Source of the DNA: Amycolatopsis sp. CA-126428
GTDB lineage: Bacteria; Actinomycetota; Actinomycetes; Mycobacteriales; Pseudonocardiaceae
NCBI RefSeq assembly: GCF_002904335.1
Contig: NZ_PPHF01000097.1
Location: forward strand, 1 to 64,000
Direction: 5' to 3'
Length of the DNA: 64,000 nt
The translations under genes and the position numbers were made by a program. Shown one piece after another: positions 24,163 through 32,828 of the stretch. Under the pieces are notes generated by a model, which was given only the letters and a program-made list of their open reading frames with translations, searched no databases and was not told the DNA's origin. Each line of letters begins with the position of its first letter. Position 1 is the stretch's first letter.

Positions 24163-24789
24163 ATGGGTGTCGCTGCTGACGAACGCCGGGCGCTGAGTGC
24201 GCTCTTCGAAGATCTCGGGCCGGACGCGCCGACGTTGTGCGAGGGGTGGACCACGCGGGACCTCGCCGCGCACCTCGTCGTGCGTGAACACCGGGCGGAT
24301 GCCGCTCCCGGCATCGTCGTGCCCGCGCTCGCCGGGTACACCAAGAAGGTGCAGGACCGGTACGCCGCGAAACCGTGGGCGAACCTGGTCGAGCAGGTGC
24401 GGAGCGGCCCGTCGAAGTTCTGGCCCACCGCGATCGGCCCGCTCGACGAGCTCACCAACACCGCCGAGTTCCTCGTCCACCACGAGGACGTCCGGCGCGC
24501 GCAGGACGGCTGGGAACCGCGGCCCGCGGACCCCACCCGGGACGCCGCCGCCTGGCGCGCGGCCAAACAGGGCGCCAAGCTCAACCTCCGCAAGGCGCCC
24601 GTCGGCGTGACGCTCAAGACGCGCGACGGCCGCGAGGCCGCCGTGAAGACCGGGCCGGACCCGGTCACCGTGGTCGGCGACCCCGTCGACCTGCTGCTGT
24701 TCGTGTTCGGCCGCGACGCCGTCACCCTGGACTTCGAGGGCGACGCGGCCGCCGTCACGAAGCTGCAGGCTGCGAACCGCGGACTCTGA
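24163..24789 (+). CDS. TIGR03085-type protein (mycothiol maleylpyruvate isomerase-like fold)
   Basis: A 208-aa protein of the actinobacterial TIGR03085 family, related to DinB/maleylpyruvate isomerase metal-binding helical bundles. Characteristic parts: PTLCEGWTTRDLAAHLVVREHR (about 24-45) and NTAEFLVHHEDVRRAQDGWEPR with the HHEDVRR motif (about 103-125). The C-terminal LLLFVFGRDAVTLDFEG is also typical. It may bind a divalent metal and use mycothiol, but no activity is established for this family. Its end overlaps the convergent membrane protein by 35 nt. Confidence 0.85.
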   Translation: MGVAADERRALSALFEDLGPDAPTLCEGWTTRDLAAHLVVREHRADAAPGIVVPALAGYTKKVQDRYAAKPWANLVEQVRSGPSKFWPTAIGPLDELTNTAEFLVHHEDVRRAQDGWEPRPADPTRDAAAWRAAKQGAKLNLRKAPVGVTLKTRDGREAAVKTGPDPVTVVGDPVDLLLFVFGRDAVTLDFEGDAAAVTKLQAANRGL

Positions 24790-25447
24790 CCGTCACCCAC
24801 CGCCCCACCGGCAGCGCGACCACGATCGCGGCCAGCACCAGGTGCACGGCCATGAACGCGACCGCGGCCGGGATGCTCGGCGGCCCGCCGAGGAACACGA
24901 TCATGTGCGACGCCCACTTCAGCTCGGTCGGCTTCGTGCCGGCCGACCAGACGTCGTTGAGCGCCCAGAACGTCAGGTCGTTGACGCCGGAGATGACCAC
25001 CAGGATCGACGCGACACCCACCTTGAGCACGTTCGCCGTCCGGCCGCCGCCGAGGCGGTAGGCCAGCAGCGCGAACAGCACGATGAACGTCGTCACGAAC
25101 AGCTCGAACTGGTACACGGGCTGGAAGTCCTGGTCCGGTGAGCGCGCGAAGCCCTGCACTCGCATCACCAGCTCAGTGTCCAAATAGGACATGTAGACGA
25201 ACACGGCGAACACGAGCAACGCGGGCCCGAAGCGGCCCCGCGGGAACAGCGAAACCGTCAGCACCGCGAAGACGAACGGGCACAGCTTGAACGCCCAGTC
25301 GCCGACGTTGTCCAGCGTCTGGTCCGGCGGCAGCACCACCATGATCAGCAGTGTGGTGACCACCGCGGGTACGGCGGCCACCAGCCACAGCCATTGCCGC
25401 CGCCGGTAGAGGGCGGCGACCAGGCCGGGCGATTCCAAGAGCGTCAC
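24755..25447 (-). CDS. Multi-pass membrane protein, last gene of the glycoconjugate operon
   Basis: A 230-aa integral membrane protein with about six hydrophobic segments. Polar loops contain DVWSAGTKPTELKW and YLDTELVMRVQGFARSPDQD. GTG at 25447 overlaps the carbamoyltransferase stop by 4 nt (GTGA), so it is translationally coupled and belongs to the 24.75-30.76 kb operon. I do not recognise the family. By context it may take part in assembly, export or anchoring of the product. Confidence 0.75.
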   Translation of the reverse strand: MTLLESPGLVAALYRRRQWLWLVAAVPAVVTTLLIMVVLPPDQTLDNVGDWAFKLCPFVFAVLTVSLFPRGRFGPALLVFAVFVYMSYLDTELVMRVQGFARSPDQDFQPVYQFELFVTTFIVLFALLAYRLGGGRTANVLKVGVASILVVISGVNDLTFWALNDVWSAGTKPTELKWASHMIVFLGGPPSIPAAVAFMAVHLVLAAIVVALPVGRWVTVRVRGSQPAAS

Positions 25448-27243
25448 AGTTCCTTCTCCACCCAGAACGGTCCGAGCGCCAGCGCGTCGACGTCGGTCTT
25501 CAGGTAGCAGGCGATGGCGTCCTGCGGGCTGGCGACGATCGGCTCGTTGTTGTCGTTGAACGACGTGTTGACCACCATCGGCACGCCGGTGAGCTTCTCG
25601 AACTCGCTGATCATCCGGTAGTACAGCGGATTGTCCTCCTGGCTGACGGTCTGGACCCGCGCGGTCCCGTCGACGTGGGTGATCGCGGGGACCTCGGCGC
25701 GCTTGTCCGGCAGCACGTCGAACACCAGCAGCATCACCGGCGACGGGTAGTCGCTGACGAAGTACTCGCCCGCGCGTTCGGCCAGGCACGACGGCGCGAA
25801 CGGGCGGAACGCCTCGCGGTGCTTGACCTTCTCGTTCATCCGGGTCTTCGACTCGGGGTCGCGCGGGTCGGCGACGAGGGAGCGGTTGCCGAGCGCCCGC
25901 GGCCCGCACTCCATCCGGCCCTGCACCCAGCCGACGATGCGCCCCTCCGCCACCTTCGCGGCCGTGTGCGCGGCGATGTCGGCGACGCGGGTGTACTCGA
26001 CTCCGGCGTCCTGCAACGCCACCTCCATCTCGGCCTCGGTGTAGTCCGGGCCGGTGTAGGTGTAGCCGTCCCGCGGCCGGGGGCGGTGGTACTTGCCGAC
26101 CGAGACCTCGAGCGCGGCCCCGAGCGCGCAGCCGTCGTCGGCGGCCGCGGGCTGGGCGAAGAAGTCCTCGAACGGCGTCTCCAGCAGGATCCGGCCGTTC
26201 ATGACGCTGTTCAGCGCGACGCCGCCGGCGACGCACAGCCGCTTCGAACCGGTCTCGCGCTGGAGCCACCGCGCGAGGTGGAGGCCGGCTTCCTCCAGCG
26301 TCACCTGGAGGGCGTAGGCGATGTCGCAGTAGTGCTGCGGCACCGGGTTCTCGGCCGTCACGCGGGTCTTCGGCCGCGCCGGGCCGAAGGTGTCGGTGAA
26401 CTTCTTCGCCATCACGTGCTTGCCGGTCCGGTGGTGGCCGAACCAGCTCAGGTCCAGCTCGAAGCCGCCGTCGTCGTCGAGGTGGATCAGCTGCTTGAAC
26501 GCGTCGACGTAGGTGTCCTCGCCCAGCGGCGCGAGTCCCATGATCTTGCCCTCGTCGCGAGTCGGGTAGAAGCCGAGGTAGCCGGTGACGCCGGCGTACA
26601 TCGCGCCGAGGGAGTGCGGGAACTTGATGCGCCGCAGGTCGGCGATCCGGTCGCCGCGACCGTGCGCGAGGTACGTGGCCGTGCCGTCGCTGCCGATGCC
26701 GTCGAACGTGAGCACGGCCGACTCGTCCCACGGCGAGATGAAGTAGCCGCTGGCCGCGTGCGCCCGGTGGTGGTCGACCAGGTGCGTCTTGAACTTCGTG
26801 GGGCCGGTCCACTCCGCGGCGTCCTTGACGTCCTGCGCGAGGGTGTAGGACCGCTTGATGTGCGCCAGGACCGCGCCGCCGACGTGGTAGTCGTCGCTGC
26901 CCGAGCCACCGCCGGTCTTGAACGTGTCCACCATCCCCGCCGACTTGCCGCCCTCGTCGCCGTTGTCGTTGCGGAAGACGTCCAGGGTGCCCGGGAAGTA
27001 CCGCGCGAACACCTTGGCCGCGTGGATGCCTTCCTTCCAGCGCTGCCAGTAGTAGGCGACGTGGTCGACGTCGGCGAGGGTGATCCCGCCGCGGTCGAGG
27101 CAGAACTTGATGGCCTCGGCGGGGAAGCCGCCGTCGTGCTTGACGCGGGTGAAGCGTTCTTCTTCGGCGAAGGCGATGATCTCGCCGTCGCGCACGAGTG
27201 CCGCGGCCGAGTCGTGGACCCTGCTGATGCCCAGTACGTACAT
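25444..27243 (-). CDS. Carbamoyltransferase, NodU/TobZ/CmcH family
   Basis: A 599-aa enzyme that makes carbamoyl-adenylate from carbamoyl phosphate and ATP and transfers the carbamoyl group to a hydroxyl, typically of a sugar. The N-terminal Kae1-like domain begins MYVLGISRVHDSAAALVRDG and carries the metal-site VDHHRAHAASGYF. CVAGGVALNSVMNGRI follows. The C-terminal YrdC-like part has GRMECGPRALGNRSLVADPR and VVNTSFNDNNEPIV. ATG at 27243 has GGGGAGAAGGAAG upstream; an in-frame ATG at 27270 overlapping the previous stop would add 9 residues. Coupled to the gene at 24755. Likely decorates the glycan made by this locus. Confidence 0.93.
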   Translation of the reverse strand: MYVLGISRVHDSAAALVRDGEIIAFAEEERFTRVKHDGGFPAEAIKFCLDRGGITLADVDHVAYYWQRWKEGIHAAKVFARYFPGTLDVFRNDNGDEGGKSAGMVDTFKTGGGSGSDDYHVGGAVLAHIKRSYTLAQDVKDAAEWTGPTKFKTHLVDHHRAHAASGYFISPWDESAVLTFDGIGSDGTATYLAHGRGDRIADLRRIKFPHSLGAMYAGVTGYLGFYPTRDEGKIMGLAPLGEDTYVDAFKQLIHLDDDGGFELDLSWFGHHRTGKHVMAKKFTDTFGPARPKTRVTAENPVPQHYCDIAYALQVTLEEAGLHLARWLQRETGSKRLCVAGGVALNSVMNGRILLETPFEDFFAQPAAADDGCALGAALEVSVGKYHRPRPRDGYTYTGPDYTEAEMEVALQDAGVEYTRVADIAAHTAAKVAEGRIVGWVQGRMECGPRALGNRSLVADPRDPESKTRMNEKVKHREAFRPFAPSCLAERAGEYFVSDYPSPVMLLVFDVLPDKRAEVPAITHVDGTARVQTVSQEDNPLYYRMISEFEKLTGVPMVVNTSFNDNNEPIVASPQDAIACYLKTDVDALALGPFWVEKEL

Positions 27244-27269
27244 GACTTCCTTCTCCCCTTGTGCAGACA

Positions 27270-28517
27270 TCAGTGACGGCGGACCAGGCGCCGCAGGACG
27301 GCGGCCTTGACCGTGAGTGCGAGGACGAGCGCGGCGAACCCGCCCACCGGCCCGAGCGGCGGGACGAGCAGGGCCGCGGCGACGGCGGTCGCGGCCAGTG
27401 AGACGACGGCGGCGCCCGACGTCAGCGTCAGCACCTTGCTGTTGGTGTTTTCGACGAGGAAGCTCGCGTAGATGCCGGTCGCGTACAACGCCGTCTCGAC
27501 GAGCACGAGCACCCCGAGCACGACGTAGCTGTCGGCCGTGAGCACCGCCCGGGTCGACGGCACGGCGAGACCGGCGGCCAGCAGCACCGCGAACGCGATC
27601 CCGCCGCGTTCGACCAGCTTCAGCAGCTCGGCCGCCCGGGCCCGGCCGGCCGCCGCGCCGGTCCCGCGCATCCGCCACGACGCCGTCGGCTGGTGCACCC
27701 TCAGCTGGTAGAACAGCAGCGAGCAGAACGCGCTCGAAACCAGCAGGGCCAGGTAGAACGGGCCGCTTTCGGTGGTCCGCCCGGACAGCGCGAACACGCC
27801 GAACACCACCGAAGTCGCGAGCACGTCGAGCACTTCGGTCAGGCCGAGCAGGACCGTGCTGCGCCCGAACGCGGGCAGCAGCCGGTGCCCCGGCAGCCCC
27901 CCGCCGCGCAGCCACGGCCGGGGCAGCAGGGCGACCGAAACCCCGAGGATCACCAGGAGACCGCCGAGCAGCATCGCCAGGTGCGCCCCGGGCGGCCACC
28001 GCACCGCCCACGTCACGCAGGTGACGGCGGCGACCACGGCCGAACCGGCGGTAAACGCCGCCGCGTCCAAAGTGGACTTACCGCGCAGCCGGTGCAGACC
28101 GGACACGGTCATCAGCAGCCCGCCGGAGATCGACCACGCCGCCGCCGTCAGGTACAGCGCCGCGTCCGACCGCGGTGCCACCACGAGGGCGACGGCCATG
28201 GCGGCCAGCACCACCAGCACCGGCACCGCGGCGAGCCGGACCGCGAGCGCGGCGACCGCGTCCCGGGTCAGCCGCAGCCGCGGGAGGGCCTTGAGCGCGG
28301 ACTTCTCCGCCGCGCCCGGGATGAAGTTCAGCCAGGTCACCAGGCCGAGCGCGGTGGCGAACCGCCCGTAGTCGCCGGCGCCCCACGCGGTGATCAGGAC
28401 GAGCCCCATCAGCTGGACCGACAGCCGGAACGCGCCCCGGCCGGCGAGCAGCCGCAGCACCACCGCCGGCCGTGGCGGCGCCACGGCCGGTGCGGCGGCG
28501 ACCGAGGGGCCCGTCAC
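27270..28517 (-). CDS. Flippase-like polytopic membrane protein
   Basis: A 415-aa protein with roughly twelve membrane helices. An N-terminal RGAFRLSVQLMGLVLITAWGAGDYGRFATALGLVTWLNFIPGAAEKS resembles the first helices of Wzx/MOP-superfamily polysaccharide exporters (G-x-Y-G-x-F/Y-x-x-A). GTG at 28517 overlaps the ATP-grasp stop by 4 nt, and its own stop lies 26 nt before the carbamoyltransferase ATG. Context with a polyprenyl-type glycosyltransferase suggests it moves a lipid-linked sugar across the membrane. Family assignment is by resemblance only. Confidence 0.72.
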   Translation of the reverse strand: MTGPSVAAAPAVAPPRPAVVLRLLAGRGAFRLSVQLMGLVLITAWGAGDYGRFATALGLVTWLNFIPGAAEKSALKALPRLRLTRDAVAALAVRLAAVPVLVVLAAMAVALVVAPRSDAALYLTAAAWSISGGLLMTVSGLHRLRGKSTLDAAAFTAGSAVVAAVTCVTWAVRWPPGAHLAMLLGGLLVILGVSVALLPRPWLRGGGLPGHRLLPAFGRSTVLLGLTEVLDVLATSVVFGVFALSGRTTESGPFYLALLVSSAFCSLLFYQLRVHQPTASWRMRGTGAAAGRARAAELLKLVERGGIAFAVLLAAGLAVPSTRAVLTADSYVVLGVLVLVETALYATGIYASFLVENTNSKVLTLTSGAAVVSLAATAVAAALLVPPLGPVGGFAALVLALTVKAAVLRRLVRRH

Positions 28518-29755
28518 GGCAGCGGTACCGCCATGTCCTGCTCGTGGAGCAGGAACTTGAGCGTGCCGCGCACGGCGTTCTCCGCGGTGAGCAGCTCGGG
28601 CACCGAGCCGGCGGTGAGCACGACGTAACCCAGCTTGTGCCCAGCCTGCTCGTACGGCCGGACGAACGAACCCTCGTCGGCGAACAGGTGGAGCCCGACC
28701 ACTCCGGGCATGGCGCGCACGTCCTCGGCACCGTCCACCCGGGACAGGTGCCCGCCGCGGTCGGACGCGAGGACGTGCACCAGCGTCGGCTTCGGTTCGT
28801 GCAGCTCCAGCCGCACCTCGTCGCCGGTCGCGGTGGCGATCCCGGCGGCGATCAGGTCGGCGCCGTGGCACTGCGCGATCGCTTCCGCGAGCCCGTTCCC
28901 GCCCATGCGCGCGCCCATCTCGACGAGGTACAGCTGCCCGTCCCGGCCGAGCACGGCGTCGAGCGTGAGCGGCCCGCTCCGGTAGCCGAGCTCGGTGCAG
29001 ATCAGGTCGAGGGCCTCGACCAGCTGGAGCTCGGCGTCCGCCGGCAGCTCGGCGGGCAGCAGGTGCGACGACGTCACGAAGAACGGCGGCGGGGTGAGCG
29101 TTCGTTCGGTGACGGCGTGGAAGACGATCCGGCCGCCGACGACCAGCGCCTCGATCGTGAAGTGGGAGCCGTCGAGGTGTTCCTCGACGACCAGCCGTCC
29201 GGAGGGGGAGAACGCGAGCGACTCGCTGAACGCCGCGGTCAACCGGCCCGGACCGGCGCAGGAGACGACCCCGCGGCTGCCGGAGGAGTCGACCGGCTTG
29301 ACCAGGGCGGGGAACCGCAGCTGCTGGGCCGCGTGGACCAGTTCCGGTCCGGGACGGCCGCTGACGCTGCGGTAGCCCGGCAGGCCGAGGTGGTCGCAGA
29401 GGGCGCGGAACACGGACTTGTCGGTCGAGGCTTCGACCGCGGCCACGGGCAGCGGGTCCGGCATGCCCCAGTGCCGGGTCAGCCACGCCAGGGCGGGCAG
29501 CCCGACGTCGCTGGCCGGGCTCAGCACGCCGGCGAGGTCACGGCGGCCGTCGAGCGCGGCCGCGATCTGCTCCGGTGCGCGCACGCTGACCTGCAGGAAC
29601 TCGTCCGCGTACGCCACCGCCGGCGCACCCGGCCGGACGTCGACGCAGAGCGTGCGGAACCCCAGTTCCCGCGCGCGCTCGTAGGTGCTGACCGAACCGT
29701 CCGCGCCCCCCAGGATCACCAGGGTTCTCGCCGGGTCGTTGTTCGAACTCGTCAC
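28514..29755 (-). CDS. ATP-grasp ligase
   Basis: A 413-aa ATP-dependent carboxylate-amine/thiol ligase. N-terminal pre-ATP-grasp Rossmann-like domain (TLVILGGADGSVSTYERARELGF, about 11-33). ATP-binding: FPALVKPVDSSGSRGVV, VVEEHLDGSHFTIEALV, and the Mg-binding LYLVEMGARMGGNGLAEA (about 290-310). Resembles BL00235/PylC-like ligases that join an amino acid or carboxylate to an amine. GTG overlaps the glycosyltransferase stop by 4 nt. In this operon it might condense an amino acid onto a sugar- or lipid-borne acceptor. The substrate is unknown. Confidence 0.88.
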   Translation of the reverse strand: MTSSNNDPARTLVILGGADGSVSTYERARELGFRTLCVDVRPGAPAVAYADEFLQVSVRAPEQIAAALDGRRDLAGVLSPASDVGLPALAWLTRHWGMPDPLPVAAVEASTDKSVFRALCDHLGLPGYRSVSGRPGPELVHAAQQLRFPALVKPVDSSGSRGVVSCAGPGRLTAAFSESLAFSPSGRLVVEEHLDGSHFTIEALVVGGRIVFHAVTERTLTPPPFFVTSSHLLPAELPADAELQLVEALDLICTELGYRSGPLTLDAVLGRDGQLYLVEMGARMGGNGLAEAIAQCHGADLIAAGIATATGDEVRLELHEPKPTLVHVLASDRGGHLSRVDGAEDVRAMPGVVGLHLFADEGSFVRPYEQAGHKLGYVVLTAGSVPELLTAENAVRGTLKFLLHEQDMAVPLP

Positions 29756-30762
29756 GCTGAAACGCCTTTCCCCAGTTGCACATCGATGAGCCGGGGACCC
29801 GCCGGGTCCGCCGAGGTGAAGAGCCGGTCGTCCGCGTCGACGGCGACGTTCGCTTCCCGGACGTAGAACTGCCGCGGCCGCGGTTGCCCGGCGCCGACCA
29901 CGACGAGGTAGCGCACGGTCAGCGACAGGACGACCAGGAGCACGCTGAGCAGCGCGAACAGCAGCGCGGCCGTGGCGCTCGCGCCGAGCAGCCCGAAGGT
30001 GGCCGCGCCGGCGGCCAGTACCCCGAGCCCGCCGGCGACCAGGGCCGTCACGGACGCCGCCGTCGTCAATCGTCTGGTGAAGCCGACGAACAGCTCGATG
30101 GCGTGCGAAGCCAGGAAGCCGAAGCCCACCTTCGACTCGCCGCGTTCCCGGGCCCGGTGCGCCACCTGGACGCAGGTGTACCGGCTGGTCAGCCGGGGGA
30201 CCGTGGCCAGGAAGTACGGCGTGCCGAGCCGCAGGTCGACGATCTTCCGGGCCAGCTCGGCGCGGACCAGCCGGAACGCCGTGGCCCCCGGCGGGATCTC
30301 GATGCGCAGCACGCGCCGGCCGAGGAAGTGGAACGCGGCGGTGCCCCAGCGCCGCAGCCGCGGGTCCTGGCGGTTGGTGCGGACGCCGAACACCGCGTCG
30401 TTGCCCTGCTCGGCCGCCGCGATCAGCTTCTCCGCCTCGGCGGCGGGGAACTGCTGATCGGCGTCGACGTGCAGGATCCACGGCTTCGCCGCATACCGGT
30501 AACCGGCCGAGAAGGCGGCCTCGAACCCGAAGTTGCGGGAAAAGGACAGATAGCGCACGCGCGGGTCACCGGCCGCCAGTGAACGGATCACTTCCAGTGA
30601 CCCGTCGGTGCTCCCGTCGTCGACGTAAAACAGTTCCAGCGGGTAGTGACCTAGTTCGTTGGTTATTTCCCGATAGGACGGTTCGAGGTTTTCAACTTCG
30701 TTGAAGCACGGAATGACTACGCTGAGTCCACTTTGGGTTGGTCCAGGGAAAGTCCTGGTCAT
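29752..30762 (-). CDS. GT2 glycosyltransferase, polyprenyl-phosphate type
   Basis: A 336-aa membrane-anchored GT-A glycosyltransferase. SVVIPCFNEVENLEPSY (about 14-30), YVDDGSTDGSLEV, SFSRNFGFEAAFSAGYRYA and HVDADQQFP (DxD, about 97-105) are the DPM1/GtrB/ArnC-like motifs. Two C-terminal membrane helices (about 240-290) match the GtrB type that loads a sugar onto undecaprenyl phosphate. First gene of the five-gene minus operon. ATG at 30762; no strong ribosome site. The sugar donor cannot be inferred. Confidence 0.9.
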   Translation of the reverse strand: MTRTFPGPTQSGLSVVIPCFNEVENLEPSYREITNELGHYPLELFYVDDGSTDGSLEVIRSLAAGDPRVRYLSFSRNFGFEAAFSAGYRYAAKPWILHVDADQQFPAAEAEKLIAAAEQGNDAVFGVRTNRQDPRLRRWGTAAFHFLGRRVLRIEIPPGATAFRLVRAELARKIVDLRLGTPYFLATVPRLTSRYTCVQVAHRARERGESKVGFGFLASHAIELFVGFTRRLTTAASVTALVAGGLGVLAAGAATFGLLGASATAALLFALLSVLLVVLSLTVRYLVVVGAGQPRPRQFYVREANVAVDADDRLFTSADPAGPRLIDVQLGKGVSA

Positions 30763-31032
30763 CGACGGCGCCTGGCGCGCAGGGCCGGTCTCGTGGTCAT
30801 TCGGTCACCGAACGTGGTATTACTACTCATGAATCCCCCAGTGGATCCGGTAAGACGGCTTGCCTGTCTGTGCGACCTGCGAGTTATAAGCAGAAAAGGT
30901 TCCGTTTGGGGACGGCTTCGGCGGGAATTCCTCCTTTCAGCCCAGGGAGGAAGTCGCGACTTTAGGGCATTCGGTCTGTTCTTCCGTGAAGTTGCTTCCC
31001 AAAGCCGACCGGATGGCTCAGACTCCTGCGCC
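30763..31032. promoter_or_regulatory. Divergent promoter region of the glycoconjugate locus
   Basis: 270 bp without a gene between the two divergent operons, with AT-richer patches (around 30815-30835 and 30885-30905). A perfect 13-bp palindrome TTCGGT-C-ACCGAA lies at 30800-30812, 38 bp upstream of the glycosyltransferase start. It is a candidate operator. No regulator gene lies in the locus. Confidence 0.45.
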
Positions 31033-31791
31033 ATGGGGAATCCGGGGGTGTCCTTGGTGTGGCGTGCCGCCTATCGGCGGGCGGTGCGGTCGGCGTTCGC
31101 CACCGTGCCGTTCTACCGCGAGCGCTGGGCGCTCGACGGCCGGGAGGACCCGGTCGTCGTGCCCGGTCGCACCGGGACGAACGGTGGCGCGGCGCCCCTC
31201 GCGGAAGCCGTGCACAAGCTCGTCGACCTCGTCCCGCTCGCCGGCGGCGCGTCCCGGCCCGATCCCGTGCGCGGTCTCGGCCGGGTGCTGCGGACGGCAC
31301 GGGCTCCCGGGCCCGGGAGCCTGGTCGTCCTGCTCGGACCGGACGACCTGCGGCCGCCGGCCGACCTGCCGAAGGGGGTGCGCGGCTGCGTCGCGGACCC
31401 GGACGGGCCGAACGCGCCGGTGCTTCGCGAGCTGACGGCCGCCCTGCACCGGGGGCACCGCGTGCTCGTGGTCGGTGACGACAAGGCCATCGCCGCGTTC
31501 CCCGGCGAAGACCGCGTCGAGGCCGTGCCGCACCGCGAACTCGACTCGCTGGACAGCGGTCCCTACGGCGTGCTGCACGACCCGGTGCTCGGGTACCTCG
31601 GCGCACTGGGGAACTGCGGCCGCTGGCACCTCGACTGGCCGCACGTCTACGCGCGGCCGACGGACGGCGGGCTCGCCTTCACCCTGCTGCGCCAGGATTC
31701 CCCGCGGTTCGTGGACATCCTCCCGGCCGGCGGGGTGCGCGGCGAGATCGCTCCCTGCCCGCGCCACGGCACCCCGGTCGTCCTCACATGA
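31033..31791 (+). CDS. Shortened CapK/PaaK-like protein of unknown activity
   Basis: A 252-aa protein. The N-terminus YRRAVRSAFATVPFYRERW (about 11-30) resembles the opening of PaaK/CapK-type adenylate-forming enzymes. The end (HDPVLGYLGALGNCGRWHLDWPHVYARP, then EIAPCPRHGTPVV) resembles their C-terminal region with the CPxxG-like turn. The middle, where the AMP-binding core of a full-length protein of about 430 aa would be, is missing, so adenylation is unlikely. ATG at 31033. It overlaps the next gene by 4 nt (ATGA). First gene of the plus operon. Assignment is tentative. Confidence 0.55.
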   Translation: MGNPGVSLVWRAAYRRAVRSAFATVPFYRERWALDGREDPVVVPGRTGTNGGAAPLAEAVHKLVDLVPLAGGASRPDPVRGLGRVLRTARAPGPGSLVVLLGPDDLRPPADLPKGVRGCVADPDGPNAPVLRELTAALHRGHRVLVVGDDKAIAAFPGEDRVEAVPHRELDSLDSGPYGVLHDPVLGYLGALGNCGRWHLDWPHVYARPTDGGLAFTLLRQDSPRFVDILPAGGVRGEIAPCPRHGTPVVLT

Positions 31792-32828
31792 GGTTCGAGT
31801 TCCACGACCCCCGCGTGGACCCGGCCCCCGCGGGCTGGGCGGACTTCTTCCGGACCGCGCGGCTGCACCCGGTGTGGGACTACGAGCTGCTGGGGCTCGA
31901 AGCGTGGGGCGCGCGCAACCCGCAGCGGATCGCCGTCGCGACGGACGGCGGCGAGGTCGTGGCCGGAATGTCCGTCCTGGTCTGCTACCCGCGGCTGGCT
32001 CCGCGGTTCGCGCCCGCGCCGGGGCGGCGATCGCTGCGGCCGTTCTGGGCCGAAGTGTTCCTGCCGTGGCTGAGCGGCTACCCGGGCATCGTGTTCGCAC
32101 CGGGTTTCCCGGTAGGCGACCGGGCCGGGCTGCTCCGGGAGTTCGAACGGGCGCTGCGGCGCCACCTCGGGCCCGGCCTGCTCGGCGTCCTCTACCGCGC
32201 GATCGACGAGGAGTTCGCGGGGCACACGGCGGGCCGGGGCCGCCTGGTCCGGCTCGCGCAGCCCACGGCCGTGCTGGAGAACCGGTTCGAGTCCGAAGAG
32301 GACTGGCTCAAGACGCTCCCCGGTGCCCGGCGCTCCAGCCTGCGCCGGCGGCGCCGCCGGATCGCCGAAGACCCGGAGCTGGTCGTCCGCGGGGGCCCCG
32401 GCCGCGACGACGTCGACGGCGCCGAGGTCGCCGCCTTGGTCAAGGCGCACCGGGAGCGCTACGGGAAGCTGCCGCTGGACACGCGCACGGTCCCGTCGGC
32501 GGGCTTCCTGCACCGGTTCGTCCGGCGCCCGGACGTGCACACGCTCACCTACGCCGACCCCAGCGGCCGGCTGCTCGCGGTGAACACCCTGCTCGACCAC
32601 CCGGACAGCCCCTGCATGCAGCACTGGGCGGCGCTGCCGCTGGACGAGCGCGGCCGGGGTTCGGGCCTGTACTTCGATTCCTACGTCCGCGCGGTGCGGT
32701 TCATGACGCAGCGCGGGGCGAAGGAGCTGTCGGCTGGCCGGGGGATGAACGAGCTCAAGGAGGAGCTGGGTTTCCTGCCGCGCAAGCTGTACGCGGCGGC
32801 GGCACCGAGGCCGGTGCTCGGCCGGTGA
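31788..32828 (+). CDS. FemAB/GNAT-fold acyl- or aminoacyltransferase, paralog 1
   Basis: A 346-aa protein with the double-GNAT layout of FemX/BioF2-like transferases. The C-terminal half has LKAHRERYGKLPLD-like (here VKAHRERYGKLPLD), a strand LLAVNTLLDHPDSPCMQHWAALP, and GLYFDSYVRAVRFMTQRG, matching the Acetyltransf_6 core where acyl donor binds. The N-terminus is of the form HDPRVDPAPAGWADFFRTARLHPVWDYELL. It ends PRPVLGR, as does the next paralog. Both flanks are 4-nt overlaps (ATGA, GTGA). FemAB relatives add amino acids from tRNA to peptidoglycan; the substrate here is unknown. Confidence 0.72.
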   Translation: MRFEFHDPRVDPAPAGWADFFRTARLHPVWDYELLGLEAWGARNPQRIAVATDGGEVVAGMSVLVCYPRLAPRFAPAPGRRSLRPFWAEVFLPWLSGYPGIVFAPGFPVGDRAGLLREFERALRRHLGPGLLGVLYRAIDEEFAGHTAGRGRLVRLAQPTAVLENRFESEEDWLKTLPGARRSSLRRRRRRIAEDPELVVRGGPGRDDVDGAEVAALVKAHRERYGKLPLDTRTVPSAGFLHRFVRRPDVHTLTYADPSGRLLAVNTLLDHPDSPCMQHWAALPLDERGRGSGLYFDSYVRAVRFMTQRGAKELSAGRGMNELKEELGFLPRKLYAAAAPRPVLGR

